From RYN-133 sp036497285 (lineage in GTDB: Bacteria; Actinomycetota; Actinomycetes; Mycobacteriales; Jatrophihabitantaceae), in assembly GCA_036497285.1 (NCBI GenBank), contig DASXJR010000085.1, positions 1 through 45,594 of the forward strand: a stretch of DNA of 45,594 nt, written 5' to 3'. The notes beneath the pieces are model-generated. The model searched no databases. It saw only the letters and a list, made by a program, of their open reading frames with translations, and had not been told where the DNA came from. The translations under genes and the position numbers were made by a program. Each line of letters starts with the position of its first letter. The first letter of the stretch is position 1. Below, one piece after another: positions 15,630-24,032 of the stretch.

Positions 15630-17045
15630 ATGGCTACTGCGACATATCCGGTCCGTGTCAACGCCAACCTCGACCCCGGCGTCAGCCGCTGGTTGTGGTT
15701 GGTCAAGTGGCTGCTGGTGATTCCGCACTACATTGTGCTCGCGTTCTTGTGGGTCGCGTTCGTGGTGCTGAGCTTCCTCGCGTTCTTCGCGATCCTGTTC
15801 ACCGGCCACTACCCGCGTTCGATGTTCGACTTCAACGTCGGCGTGCTGCGGTGGACATGGCGGGTGTCGTACTACACCTACGGGACGCTCGGCACGGACC
15901 GCTATCCACCGTTCACGCTCGCGGAAGTGCCCGACTACCCGGCGCACTTCGAGGTGGCGTATCCGGAGCACCTGTCGCGCGGGCTGGTGCTGGTCAAGTG
16001 GTGGTTGCTCGCGATCCCGCACTACGTCGTCATCGGCTTCTTCGTCGGCGGCGGAGTGTGGGCGGCGTGGCGATACGACTCGCGCTTCGGCGTCTTCCCC
16101 GGCGGATTGATCGGCATCCTGGTATTCGTCGCCGCCATCGTGCTCGCGGTGACCGGCCGGTACCCGCAGCAGATCTTCGACTTCGTGCTCGGTATGAACC
16201 GATGGGTGCTGCGCGTGGCTGCATACGCCGCGCTGATGACCGACGACTACCCACCGTTCCGCCTGGACATGGGCGGATCGGAGCCGGCCGCGTCGGTGAC
16301 CCTGCCACCGGCAGGCTCGGCGTTGGCCTCGGCTACTGCTCCGCCGGACGCGCCGCCTACGAAGAAGACGGGACCGGGCTGGACGGGCGGCCGCATCGTG
16401 TCGCTGGTGATCGGTGCGGTGCTCGCCCTGATCTCGCTGCTCCTGCTCGCCGGCGGCGGCATCGCCACGTGGCTCACCGCGAGCCAGCGCGACAGCAGCG
16501 GTTATCTCACGACCAACAGCCATGCCTTCACCGCCACGTCCTACGCGCTGACCAGCGAACGGATCGACCTCGGCACCGGCGCCGACTGGGCAACCGTCTC
16601 CGACATCCTCGGCACCGTCCGCATCCGCGCCACGGCGTCGAACGCGGCCACGCCGGTGTTCATCGGTATCGCACCCCAGTCGGCCGTGGACACGTATCTG
16701 GCCGGCGTCAGCCACACCGAGGTCACCAACTGGGCCGACGGGAACGCCACCACCCGGCAGCAGGGCGGCGGCGCACCACATACCGCGCCGGTGGCGTCCA
16801 GGATCTGGACCGCGCGCGCGGTCGGGCTCGGCAGGCAGACCCTGACCTGGCACCCCACCGGCGGCGCCTGGGCGGTCGTCGTGATGAACCCGAGCGGACG
16901 CCCGGGGGTCTCGGTGATCGCGGACGTCGGCGCGACGATTCCGGACCTGAAGTGGTTCGCCGTCGGGCTGTTCGTCGCGGGTGGTGTGCTGTTGTGCGTC
17001 GCCGTCCCACTGATCGCCGTCCCGATCGCACGCGCCGGACGGTGA
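15630..17045 (+). CDS. DUF4389 membrane protein
   Basis: A 471-aa protein with two tandem DUF4389-type modules. Each has a paired membrane hairpin with the motif W-L-V-K-W-x-L-x-IPHY (WLVKWLLVIPHYIVLAFL near residue 25, and VLVKWWLLAIPHYVVIGF near 120) and a following RY/YPxxxFDFxxGxxRW segment (HYPRSMFDFNVGVLRW, RYPQQIFDFVLGMNRW). A Pro/Ala linker near 220-245, a further membrane segment (VSLVIGAVLALISLLLLAGG), an extracellular domain of about 170 residues and a final membrane segment follow. Function is unknown for the family. GGAGGAGG lies six bases before ATG 15630. Confidence 0.82.
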   Translation: MATATYPVRVNANLDPGVSRWLWLVKWLLVIPHYIVLAFLWVAFVVLSFLAFFAILFTGHYPRSMFDFNVGVLRWTWRVSYYTYGTLGTDRYPPFTLAEVPDYPAHFEVAYPEHLSRGLVLVKWWLLAIPHYVVIGFFVGGGVWAAWRYDSRFGVFPGGLIGILVFVAAIVLAVTGRYPQQIFDFVLGMNRWVLRVAAYAALMTDDYPPFRLDMGGSEPAASVTLPPAGSALASATAPPDAPPTKKTGPGWTGGRIVSLVIGAVLALISLLLLAGGGIATWLTASQRDSSGYLTTNSHAFTATSYALTSERIDLGTGADWATVSDILGTVRIRATASNAATPVFIGIAPQSAVDTYLAGVSHTEVTNWADGNATTRQQGGGAPHTAPVASRIWTARAVGLGRQTLTWHPTGGAWAVVVMNPSGRPGVSVIADVGATIPDLKWFAVGLFVAGGVLLCVAVPLIAVPIARAGR

Positions 17046-17067
17046 GCCGCCGCTCTAGGCTGCGCCC

Positions 17068-17481
17068 ATGGCGGCGAAGTCGCGGCGCGCCACCGTCGCG
17101 CACGTTCACGAGTTGGCGCTCGGCATGCCGCACGTCCGCACCATCGAGGGCTCGCGGAGCAATCCCGTGTACCAGGTCGGCGGGAAGTCGTTCGTGTTCT
17201 TCCGCACCCCTCGTCCGGACGCGGTCGACCCGGACTCCGGCGACCGGTATCCGGACGTGATCATGTTCTGGGTGCCGTCGGAGGCGGACAAGCAGGCCTT
17301 GGTGCAGGATCCGGACTCGCCGTTCTTCACCACCGCGCACTTCGACGGGCACCCGTCGGTCCTGGTCCGCGCCTGCAAGCTCGGCGAGCTTTCCGTGCAG
17401 GAACTCCGCGAGATCGTCGAGGACGCCTGGCTCGCCCAGGCCTCACCGCGGCGTCGCGCTCTGTGGCTCGCGGAGCATTGA
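17068..17481 (+). CDS. MmcQ/YjbR family protein
   Basis: A 137-aa cytoplasmic protein of the MmcQ/YjbR superfamily, with the typical order of strands: HVHELALGMPHVRTIEG, then YQVGGKSFVFF, HFDGHPSVLVR and a C-terminal helix ELREIVEDAWLAQASPRR. The fold (CyaY-like) suggests DNA binding in some members, but a role is not established. It starts 23 bp after the DUF4389 gene and may be co-transcribed with it. Confidence 0.8.
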   Translation: MAAKSRRATVAHVHELALGMPHVRTIEGSRSNPVYQVGGKSFVFFRTPRPDAVDPDSGDRYPDVIMFWVPSEADKQALVQDPDSPFFTTAHFDGHPSVLVRACKLGELSVQELREIVEDAWLAQASPRRRALWLAEH

Positions 17482-17497
17482 GCCCCCGCCTTTGAGC

Positions 17498-17635
17498 TCA
17501 CCGCATGAGGGCGTATCCGACCAGGCCGTACTCGGCCATGGCCTGGAAACCCAGGCAGCGGTAGAAGTCGGCCGGCCCGTCCTTGTCGGTCATGAGCACC
17601 ATCTGCCGGCAGGTCGGGCAGGTAAAGCCGTTGTG
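17498..17635 (-). pseudogene. Remnant of a GNAT-like acetyltransferase C-terminus
   Basis: On the minus strand, between the end of glpD and 17498, a frame reads NGFTCPTCRQMVLMT followed by DKDGPADFYRCLGFQAMAEY and ends GLVGYALMR-stop. Tyr-x-x-x-GF followed by a hydrophobic strand is the C-terminal acetyl-CoA fold signature of GNAT enzymes. Only about 45 residues remain; the acetyl-CoA-binding loop and N-terminal half are absent because glpD occupies that position. There is no good start with a ribosome-binding site. It is most likely decay of a former gene; a short expressed peptide from ATG 17602 is possible. Confidence 0.45.
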
Positions 17636-17637
17636 TT

Positions 17638-19146
17638 CTATGCGAGTGCGGCGCGCGCGGCCGATCGAGCCTGGTCGGCCGCGGCGGCGGAGAGCCCCAC
17701 GCGAGTGCGGCGCTCGAGCAGGTCGGTCTCGTCGAGGGCCAACTCGTGCGTGACGGCGAAGCGGAACTCCGCGGCGGTGGTGTCGACACCGTCCGCTACC
17801 GGCTCGAGCAGCGCCGGATCGCCGGCCGCGGCAGCCACGACGTCCGCGGCCTCGGTGCCGTAGCGCCGGACGAGGTGCGCCGGCAACCCGCGCCGGACCG
17901 GTCCCGCGCCGACCAGCGGCAGCCGCGGCGTGACACAGGGGTCGGCCGCCACGCCGGCGGCCGCGAGGGCCGCGTCGAGCGCGTCCTGAGCCATCCGGCG
18001 GTACGTGGTGAGCTTGCCGCCGACGACCGTCACCAGGCCGTCCGGGGCAGTGATCACCGCATGCTTGCGGGAGATGTCGGCGGTGCTGTCACCGCCGGTG
18101 TCCAGCAACGGACGCAGCCCGGAGTACGTGCCGAGCAGGTCGGCGCGGGCGAGCGGCTCGCGCAGCGCCGTGTTGATCGTCTCGATCAGAAAGTCGATCT
18201 CGTCGTCGTCAGGGGTGGGTACGTCCGGGACGGGACCGGGCGCCGGCTCGTCGGTCAGCCCGACGTAGACGCGATGGTCCGGCGCGGGCAGGGCGAACAC
18301 GAAGCGGTTGATGGTGCCCGATACCGGCACGGTCAGCCCGGCTGTGAGCCCGCCGAACCGGTGCTGCGAGAACACCAGATGCGTGCCGCGGCTCGGGCGC
18401 AACGAGATGCCTGGCGTGAGCTGATCGGCCCACACCCCGGCGGCGTTGATCACCATGCGCGCATCGAGGTCGGTGGTCGCGCCGGTGAGCGTGTCGCGCA
18501 GCACCGCCCCGTGGCCGGTCACCTGCGCGGCGGCGCAGCGCGTCACGATCCGCGCGCCGACACCCGAAGCAGTGCGGGCGATCGCGACGACCAGGCGCGC
18601 GTCGTCAGCCAGCTGGCCGTCGAAGGCGAGCAGTCCGCCGCGCAACCCGTCGGTGCGCACCGTGGGCGCGTAGTCCTTCACCCGGGACGGGCGGATGTGC
18701 CGCGACCTGGACAGCACCCGCGCCGGAGTGCGGGCCGCAACCCGCAGCGCGTCACCGGCCGCGAAGCCGGCACGGATCAGGGCCGCGCTGCGCACCGTCA
18801 GACCGGGAAGCAGCGGCACGAGCGTCGGCAGCGCGTGCACGAGATGCGGCGCGGTGCGGGTCATCAGAATGCCGCGTTCGACCGCGCTCTCGTGCGCGAT
18901 GCCGATCGCGCCCGAGGCCAGGTAGCGCAGCCCGCCGTGGACGAGCTTCGAGCTCCACCGGCTCGTCCCGAACGCCAGATCGTGCTTCTCGACCAGCACG
19001 ACCGACAGGCCGCGGGCAGCCGCGTCGAGCGCCACGCCGGTACCGGTGACCCCGCCTCCGATCACGAGCACGTCGACCGGCTCGGTCAGTTCAGCCAGCC
19101 CGGCCAGCTCGCGCTCGCGGCGGGCCGCATTCAGGGCGGTACTCAT
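17638..19146 (-). CDS. glpD: Glycerol-3-phosphate dehydrogenase (FAD-dependent)
   Basis: Membrane-associated flavoenzyme that oxidises sn-glycerol 3-phosphate to dihydroxyacetone phosphate and reduces quinone; 502 aa. The N-terminal FAD-binding fold reads VLVIGGGVTGTGVALDAAAR, followed by FGTSRWSSKLVHGGLRYL, typical of GlpD. Later come a NAAGVWAD FAD motif and the GlpD C-terminal domain (GGKLTTYRRMAQDALD, then the helical end). The start is ATG 19146, overlapping the TGA of the TetR gene (ATGA); a longer reading into that gene is not credible. It shares an operon with the TetR regulator and faces a divergent AgpS-like gene that would use its product. Confidence 0.92.
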   Translation of the reverse strand: MSTALNAARRERELAGLAELTEPVDVLVIGGGVTGTGVALDAAARGLSVVLVEKHDLAFGTSRWSSKLVHGGLRYLASGAIGIAHESAVERGILMTRTAPHLVHALPTLVPLLPGLTVRSAALIRAGFAAGDALRVAARTPARVLSRSRHIRPSRVKDYAPTVRTDGLRGGLLAFDGQLADDARLVVAIARTASGVGARIVTRCAAAQVTGHGAVLRDTLTGATTDLDARMVINAAGVWADQLTPGISLRPSRGTHLVFSQHRFGGLTAGLTVPVSGTINRFVFALPAPDHRVYVGLTDEPAPGPVPDVPTPDDDEIDFLIETINTALREPLARADLLGTYSGLRPLLDTGGDSTADISRKHAVITAPDGLVTVVGGKLTTYRRMAQDALDAALAAAGVAADPCVTPRLPLVGAGPVRRGLPAHLVRRYGTEAADVVAAAAGDPALLEPVADGVDTTAAEFRFAVTHELALDETDLLERRTRVGLSAAAADQARSAARAALA

Positions 19147-19721
19147 GGGGCCAGATAGCGGTCGAGCATGGCGCGAAGCTCGCGGTCGAGCGCGTCGAGG
19201 CTGACGCTCTCGTCGGCGAGCACCGGGCCGGTGAGCGCGAACGACCACGCCGCCAGCCACAGGGCGCGCGCCTGGGCGGCACGGTTGCCCCGTCTGATCG
19301 AGCCGTCGGTGCTGCCCAGCGCCTCGGTCAACAGGTCGAGCTGCGCCGCGGTGCTCGTGCCACGCCGCTCGACGAGATACGGCAGCAGGAACTCGGGATC
19401 GACGTCGATGATCTTGCGGGTCAGCGGATGCGCCCGCACGGCCTGCACGGTCGCGACGATGCCGCGCACGATCGTCGTCCGGGCGTCCTTGCCAGGACGG
19501 GCGAACCCGGCGGCGACGATCGCGCCGAGCTCGCGGGTGGTCAATGCGGCGACCACAGCGTCGACGTTCGGGAACCGGCGGTACAGCGTCGCCCGGGACA
19601 CGCCCGCCGCCCGGGCCACGTCGGCCATGTTCACCCGGCGCATGCCGACCGCGAGAACCAGCTCGTACGCGGCGTCCAGGATGGCCACCTCAGGAATCGC
19701 CGTGTTGCGATGTTGCGACAT
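19143..19721 (-). CDS. TetR family transcriptional regulator
   Basis: A 192-aa regulator with an N-terminal TetR helix-turn-helix (AILDAAYELVLAVGMRRVNM, then ADVARAAGVSRATLYRRFPN) and a divergent helical ligand domain of about 140 residues. ATG 19721 is taken as start, with a GTG immediately ahead as alternative. It is translationally coupled to glpD by ATGA overlap and divergent from the AgpS-like and lipid kinase genes, so it probably represses both directions. A palindrome covers its own start codon. Confidence 0.9.
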   Translation of the reverse strand: MSQHRNTAIPEVAILDAAYELVLAVGMRRVNMADVARAAGVSRATLYRRFPNVDAVVAALTTRELGAIVAAGFARPGKDARTTIVRGIVATVQAVRAHPLTRKIIDVDPEFLLPYLVERRGTSTAAQLDLLTEALGSTDGSIRRGNRAAQARALWLAAWSFALTGPVLADESVSLDALDRELRAMLDRYLAP

Positions 19722-19729
19722 CACATGTC
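19717..19729. promoter_or_regulatory. Candidate TetR operator in the glpD/agpS divergent region
   Basis: GACAT-CAC-ATGTC is a perfect 5+3+5 palindrome at 19717-19729, overlapping the TetR start codon. It is accompanied by a second small palindrome, GATGT-TGCG-ACATC (19709-19722). TetR proteins often bind sites of this form in a divergent promoter. The gap to the AgpS-like start is only about 40 bp, so one bound dimer could control both operons. Confidence 0.5.
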
Positions 19730-19764
19730 AAAGTGTATCAGTGTCTGAGTCGGAGCTTCCCGTT

Positions 19765-21336
19765 GTGCACATGCGTCCGTATCGCTGGGGCGCGGTCGAT
19801 GTCGAGCTACCCGAGGCCGCCGGTGCAGCACTGGGCGCACTGGGCGTGTCAGCTCCGCGCAGGCCGCCAACCGATCCTGCTGACGCCTCGTTGCCGGACC
19901 CCGCGTTGCCCGAGCAGGCCCGTGCCGACCTCGAGGCGATCGTCGGCGCGGCCCACGTGTCGACCGACCCGGACGATCGGGTGCGGCACACGCGCGGCTG
20001 GTCGACACCCGACCTGCTCAAGTTGCGTGCGGGTGATGCGGGCGACGCGCCCGACGCCGTGATCCGGCCCGGCTCGCACGACGAGGTCGTGGCTGTGCTC
20101 GAGACCTGCTCCGCACAACGTGTCGCGGTGGTGCCCTACGCGGGCGGCACGTCGGTCGTCGGCGGACTCGTGGCACGACGTGACGAGTTCGCCGCTGTCA
20201 TCGCCCTCGACGTCGCCCGCCTCGACTCGGTGACCGACCTCGACGAGCAGTCACGCACCGTCACGCTCGGCACCGGGTTGCGGGGCACTGCCGCCGAAGC
20301 GCGCCTGAACGAGGCGGGCTACACGCTCGGACACTTCCCCCAGTCGTACGAAGGCGCGAGCATCGGCGGTTACGCCGCGGCGCGGTCGGCGGGTCAGTCC
20401 TCGGCCGGGTACGGCCGGTTCGACGAGATGGTCGTCGGACTCGTCCTGGCCACGCCGAGCGGCACGGTCCGGCTCGGCACCGCCCCGATGTCGGCCGCCG
20501 GTCCCGATCTGCGGCAGCTCGTCCTCGGCAGTGAGGGGGTCTTCGGTGTGATCACATCGGTCACCGTGCGCGTCCGGCCCCGTCCGGCCGTGCGCGAGTT
20601 CGAAGGCTGGCGGTACGACACGTTCGACCAGGGCGTCGATGCGGTGCGCCGGCTGGCCCAGGACGGTCCGCGGCCGACGGTATTGCGGCTGTCCGACGAG
20701 GCCGAGACGGCGATCAACCTGGCCGACCCCGACGTGCTCGGTTCCGGTCCGGGCGGCTGCCTGGCCGTCGTCGGGTACGAGGGCAGTGCCGAGGACGTCG
20801 CGGCCCGTCGGGCGGCTGGTTCGTCCGTCCTCGCCGGCGCCGGCGGTACCACGCTGGGCGCCGAGCCGGGCGAGGCCTGGCGTACCGGCCGCTACCGCGC
20901 GCCGTATCTGCGCGACTCCCTGCTCGACGCAGGCGCGTTCGTCGAGACGCTCGAGACGGCGACGTTCTGGTCGGGCCTGTCCGAGCTGCGCACCGCCGTG
21001 ACGGGGGCGATCACCGACGCGCTCACTGCGCAGGGCACACCGCCGGTGGTGCTCTGCCATGTCTCGCACGTCTACGAGACCGGCGCCTCGCTGTATTTCA
21101 CGGTGCTGTGCGCGCAGAAGGACGACCCGCTCGCCCAGTGGGCCGCGGCGAAACACGCGGCGAACAACGCGATCCGGGCCGCGGGCGCGACAATCACCCA
21201 CCACCACGGGGTGGGCACCGATCACCGGGCGGCGTACCAGGCAGAGATCGGCCCGCTTGGGCTGGCGATGCTGCGGGCGGTCAAGGCGAGCGTCGACCCC
21301 GTCGGAATCCTCAATCCCGGCGTGCTGGTCGGCTGA
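19765..21336 (+). CDS. FAD-binding oxidase of the alkyl-DHAP synthase (AgpS) family
   Basis: A 523-aa flavoprotein with a vanillyl-alcohol-oxidase fold. The PCMH FAD domain has DAVIRPGSHDEVVAVLE and VPYAGGTSVVGGL (about residues 95-135). The C-terminal cap ends with THHHGVGTDHR, the His-rich motif conserved in alkyldihydroxyacetonephosphate synthases, and VDPVGILNPGVL. AgpS enzymes exchange the acyl group of acyl-DHAP for a fatty alcohol to start ether lipids; bacterial relatives may have other substrates. GTG 19765 is preferred because GGAG (19752-19755) is nine bases ahead; ATG 19771 or GTG 19741 are alternatives. It is followed after one base by a lipid kinase gene. Confidence 0.82.
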   Translation: MHMRPYRWGAVDVELPEAAGAALGALGVSAPRRPPTDPADASLPDPALPEQARADLEAIVGAAHVSTDPDDRVRHTRGWSTPDLLKLRAGDAGDAPDAVIRPGSHDEVVAVLETCSAQRVAVVPYAGGTSVVGGLVARRDEFAAVIALDVARLDSVTDLDEQSRTVTLGTGLRGTAAEARLNEAGYTLGHFPQSYEGASIGGYAAARSAGQSSAGYGRFDEMVVGLVLATPSGTVRLGTAPMSAAGPDLRQLVLGSEGVFGVITSVTVRVRPRPAVREFEGWRYDTFDQGVDAVRRLAQDGPRPTVLRLSDEAETAINLADPDVLGSGPGGCLAVVGYEGSAEDVAARRAAGSSVLAGAGGTTLGAEPGEAWRTGRYRAPYLRDSLLDAGAFVETLETATFWSGLSELRTAVTGAITDALTAQGTPPVVLCHVSHVYETGASLYFTVLCAQKDDPLAQWAAAKHAANNAIRAAGATITHHHGVGTDHRAAYQAEIGPLGLAMLRAVKASVDPVGILNPGVLVG

Positions 21337-21337
21337 C

Positions 21338-22207
21338 GTGCGCAGCTTCACCGCGTTGGTGAACCCGATCTCGGGCGGCGGGAAGGCGGCCGAGAAGTGG
21401 GCCCCGCTCGCCGCGCGGATCAGCGCCGCCGGCGCCGATGTCCGGGTCGAACTGACGCGGGGCCGCGAGCATGCGGTCGACTCGGCCCGTGCTGCGGCCG
21501 GCGAGGGACGCACCGTGGTCGCGGTGGGCGGTGACGGGCTGGTGCGCGACGTCGCCGAAGGGGTCGCCGCGGCGCGGGGCGTGATGGGTATCGTGCCTGC
21601 CGGACGCGGCAACGATCTGGCCTGGTCGCTCGGCTTCCCGAGGGACGTGACCGGGCTGGCCGACCTGCTGCTCGAAGGTGCCGCGACGCCCTGCGACGTC
21701 ATCGAGATGGGCGACACCATCGTCATCGGCAACGCCTACTGCGGCATCGACTCCGTCTCGAACGCGATGATCAACAAGAGCCGGTGGCTGCCGCCCAAGG
21801 TCGTCTACCGACTCGCGCCGGTACGCGCGATCGTGACCTGGCGCGCACCGCGCTTCACGCTGACCGTCGACGGCGAGCCGACCTCGGTGCGGGCGCACAT
21901 GGTGGTCGTCGGCAATTCGGGGGCCTACGGGCACGGGCTGCGCATCGTGCCCTCGGCGCGCATCGACGACGGACACCTCGACGTCCTGGTCGTCGGCGAC
22001 GGACCCAAGCGCGCGATCGCGTCGTTCATGCGCGAGGCCCGGCGCGGCACCCACGTCGAACGACCGGAGGTGAGCGTGCATACCGCGCGCGAGGTCGTGA
22101 TCGAGGCCGACCGCGCAGTTCCTGTTTGCGGCGACGGCGAGGAACTCGCGGCCTTGCCGGTGTCGATGCGGATCAGGACGGATCTGCTGCGTCTGATCCG
22201 TCCCTGA
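21338..22207 (+). CDS. Diacylglycerol/lipid kinase family protein (YegS/DagK-like)
   Basis: A 289-aa protein with the DAGK catalytic fold: N-terminal VNPISGGGKAAEKW, nucleotide-binding VVAVGGDGLVRDVAEG, and GIVPAGRGNDLAWSLGFP. The usual GGDGT motif reads GGDGL, so the Thr is replaced; the remaining loop is conserved. The C-terminal beta domain includes VVGNSGAYGHGLRIVPSAR and DDGHLDVLVV. It would phosphorylate a lipid hydroxyl (diacylglycerol, or an alkyl/acyl glycerol given its neighbour). GTG 21338 follows the AgpS stop by one base, so the pair is an operon. Confidence 0.85.
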   Translation: MRSFTALVNPISGGGKAAEKWAPLAARISAAGADVRVELTRGREHAVDSARAAAGEGRTVVAVGGDGLVRDVAEGVAAARGVMGIVPAGRGNDLAWSLGFPRDVTGLADLLLEGAATPCDVIEMGDTIVIGNAYCGIDSVSNAMINKSRWLPPKVVYRLAPVRAIVTWRAPRFTLTVDGEPTSVRAHMVVVGNSGAYGHGLRIVPSARIDDGHLDVLVVGDGPKRAIASFMREARRGTHVERPEVSVHTAREVVIEADRAVPVCGDGEELAALPVSMRIRTDLLRLIRP

Positions 22208-22211
22208 GCGG

Positions 22212-22700
22212 TCAGGGGATCCGGGAAACCACGCTCCGGGCGACGGTGGTCATCGTCGTGAGTTCGTTGCCGTCGCACATCCGGCAGCGGATCTCGAACC
22301 TGATGTTCGCCGTCGCCACCCGCAGCCAGTGGTAACCGTTGCCGTAGTACGCGTGATCGCCGACGCCGGGAACGGCTTTCGTCATGCCGTAGGTGAAGGC
22401 ATTGGCACTCACTTCCTTGTCGACGAGGGTGAACACCGCGATTCCGTAGTCGCAGGAGGGACCGAAATCGAGTTCCTTCTCGCTGGTGCCCGGGTACTTC
22501 ACCTGGTCGCCGAAATGCTGCGCGGCTTGTGCAGTGATGTACGCACACGGGCCGGAGCCCGCCGCGACCGGCGCAGCCGATTCGGGCGGCGCCGACGCCG
22601 ACCCGGACGAGCCACGCCCGCCCGTGCTGCTACCGCACGACGCGAGAACGACGCAGAGCAGCACGGCGAGAACTGTCCGGAGCGCACGGGTGATCGTCAT
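22212..22700 (-). CDS. Putative lipoprotein (DUF3558-like)
   Basis: A 162-aa secreted lipoprotein. The signal peptide (RTVLAVLLCVVLASC) ends in lipobox LASC, with Cys22 as the lipidation site. A Ser/Gly/Ala/Pro linker of about 25 residues precedes a domain with four cysteines (GPCAYIT, GPSCDYG, and CRMC), likely two disulfides, with overall resemblance to the actinobacterial DUF3558 lipoproteins. Its start at 22700 and stop at 22212 leave 4 bp to the convergent lipid kinase gene. Function unknown. Confidence 0.75.
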   Translation of the reverse strand: MTITRALRTVLAVLLCVVLASCGSSTGGRGSSGSASAPPESAAPVAAGSGPCAYITAQAAQHFGDQVKYPGTSEKELDFGPSCDYGIAVFTLVDKEVSANAFTYGMTKAVPGVGDHAYYGNGYHWLRVATANIRFEIRCRMCDGNELTTMTTVARSVVSRIP

Positions 22701-22763
22701 GCGTTCATAGTCGCGGGCGCCGGAGTGCCGTCACATCACATAGTTGCGCCACGCTCGCGGTCT

Positions 22764-23453
22764 TCAGGCGCGATCGCGGTCCTGCCAGGTGCACACGCAG
22801 ATCTCGTTGCCCTCGACGTCGGCAAGAATCCAGAAAGCACGCGCTCGCGCATCACTGACCAGCGTCCCGCCGGCCGCGAGCGCCGCGCCGATGCGCCGCT
22901 GCGCCTCGTCATGCGAGACCGTGATGTCGAAGTGGATCCGGTTGCGTTGCAGGCGCGGTTCGTCCATCTGCTGGAACCACAGCGCCGGACCCTGCCGGAG
23001 CGGATCGACCAGCGGATCCTCCGGCCCGGTGTGGCCGGGTTCGTCGACGTACGCGAGAACCGCTTTCCAGAACGGGCGGATCGCCGCGATGTCCATCGCA
23101 TCGATCGCGACCTCGATCGACTGCACCGGACGGGCGGACGGCGGCGCCGGCACCGTGTCGAGACCGAGGTCGCGTACCGCATCGGTCACGCCGAAAGCAA
23201 GTTCGATGTCGCGCGCGATCACCGCCGCAGTGGCGAGGTCTTGCAACGTTAGTTCGACCCGGTCGCCTCGCAGGTCGACGCGCAGGTGGGCCTCGGCATC
23301 GCCACCACAGGCGATGACCGCCGTCGCCGCGACTTGAGCGGCCTGCGCCAGGTTGTCAACCGGGACGGACGTGAGATAGGCGCCGAGCAGGTAGCGCCAC
23401 CCGATGTGCTCGACGGCGGCGGACGCGGCAGTGCGGGTGAGCGGGCTGGTCAC
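22764..23453 (-). CDS. Pterin-4a-carbinolamine dehydratase-like / glyoxalase (VOC) fusion protein
   Basis: A 229-aa two-domain protein. Residues about 1-100 (EHIGWRYLLGAYLTSVPV, then AHLRVDLRGDRVELTL) resemble the PCD/DCoH fold with a degenerate active site. Residues about 108-225 form a VOC/glyoxalase-like domain (SIEVAIDAMDIAAIRPFWKA, then RIHFDITVSHDEAQ and a final EGNEICVCTWQDR strand). This fusion is common in actinomycetes; its substrate is unknown. It is on the same strand as the lipoprotein and OsmC genes but separated by 40-60 bp gaps. Confidence 0.75.
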   Translation of the reverse strand: MTSPLTRTAASAAVEHIGWRYLLGAYLTSVPVDNLAQAAQVAATAVIACGGDAEAHLRVDLRGDRVELTLQDLATAAVIARDIELAFGVTDAVRDLGLDTVPAPPSARPVQSIEVAIDAMDIAAIRPFWKAVLAYVDEPGHTGPEDPLVDPLRQGPALWFQQMDEPRLQRNRIHFDITVSHDEAQRRIGAALAAGGTLVSDARARAFWILADVEGNEICVCTWQDRDRA

Positions 23454-23495
23454 CTGCGCAGACTGGCAGATGCGGCCGACAACGGCGCAGTCGGA

Positions 23496-23972
23496 CTACT
23501 GCCCGCCCACGCGGGTGCGCGCGTCGTGGCCGACCGGCAGATTCAGCGATCTGGCGATGAAGCACGCCCGGTTGGCCTCGCTGTGCAGTCCGTCGGCACG
23601 TTCGACCATCGCGGCGTCGGTCACCGTGACGAGCGGGTGCAGCACGATCTCGGTGAACTGTCCACCGCCAGCGGCGTCCTCGGTCATCACCGCGGTCGGA
23701 TGATCGACGTAGCCGGTGACCACCACGTCGTTGACGGCGGCCAGGTGCAGATAGGCGAGCATGTGGCACTGCGCGGCCGCCGCGATCACCAGCTGCTCCG
23801 GGTTCCACCGTGAGGGATTGCCCCGGAAGGTCGGGTCGGACGAACCGAGGATCGGCGCGGTGTGTTCCGCGGTTATCGTGTGATCGCGGTCGTACGAGCG
23901 GTAGCTCGAGGTTCCCTCCCCAAGATTGCCGGTCCACTCGACCGTCGCGGTGTACCGATGCTGCTTGGGCAC
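23496..23972 (-). CDS. OsmC/Ohr family peroxiredoxin-like protein
   Basis: A 158-aa protein of the OsmC family, thiol peroxidases that reduce organic hydroperoxides. The two reactive cysteines are visible: Cys69 in IAAAAQCHMLAYL and Cys137 in NRACFIARS. The region RWNPEQLVIAAAAQ is typical of the OsmC subgroup. Length is slightly above the family norm of about 140. The start is GTG 23972, with a G-rich stretch upstream. It diverges from the UbiA-like gene with a 60-bp gap. Confidence 0.85.
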   Translation of the reverse strand: MPKQHRYTATVEWTGNLGEGTSSYRSYDRDHTITAEHTAPILGSSDPTFRGNPSRWNPEQLVIAAAAQCHMLAYLHLAAVNDVVVTGYVDHPTAVMTEDAAGGGQFTEIVLHPLVTVTDAAMVERADGLHSEANRACFIARSLNLPVGHDARTRVGGQ

Positions 23973-24032
23973 TCGTCCCCCGTCCGAATCGTCAGCCCCA
24001 TGTTACGACCGTGATCACCGGGAGCCTCGGCT

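Noticed and set aside
22212..23972. Lipoprotein, PCD-VOC and OsmC genes as one functional operon
   Set aside because: Same strand, but gaps of 40-60 bp and no shared pathway; there is no evidence beyond proximity.
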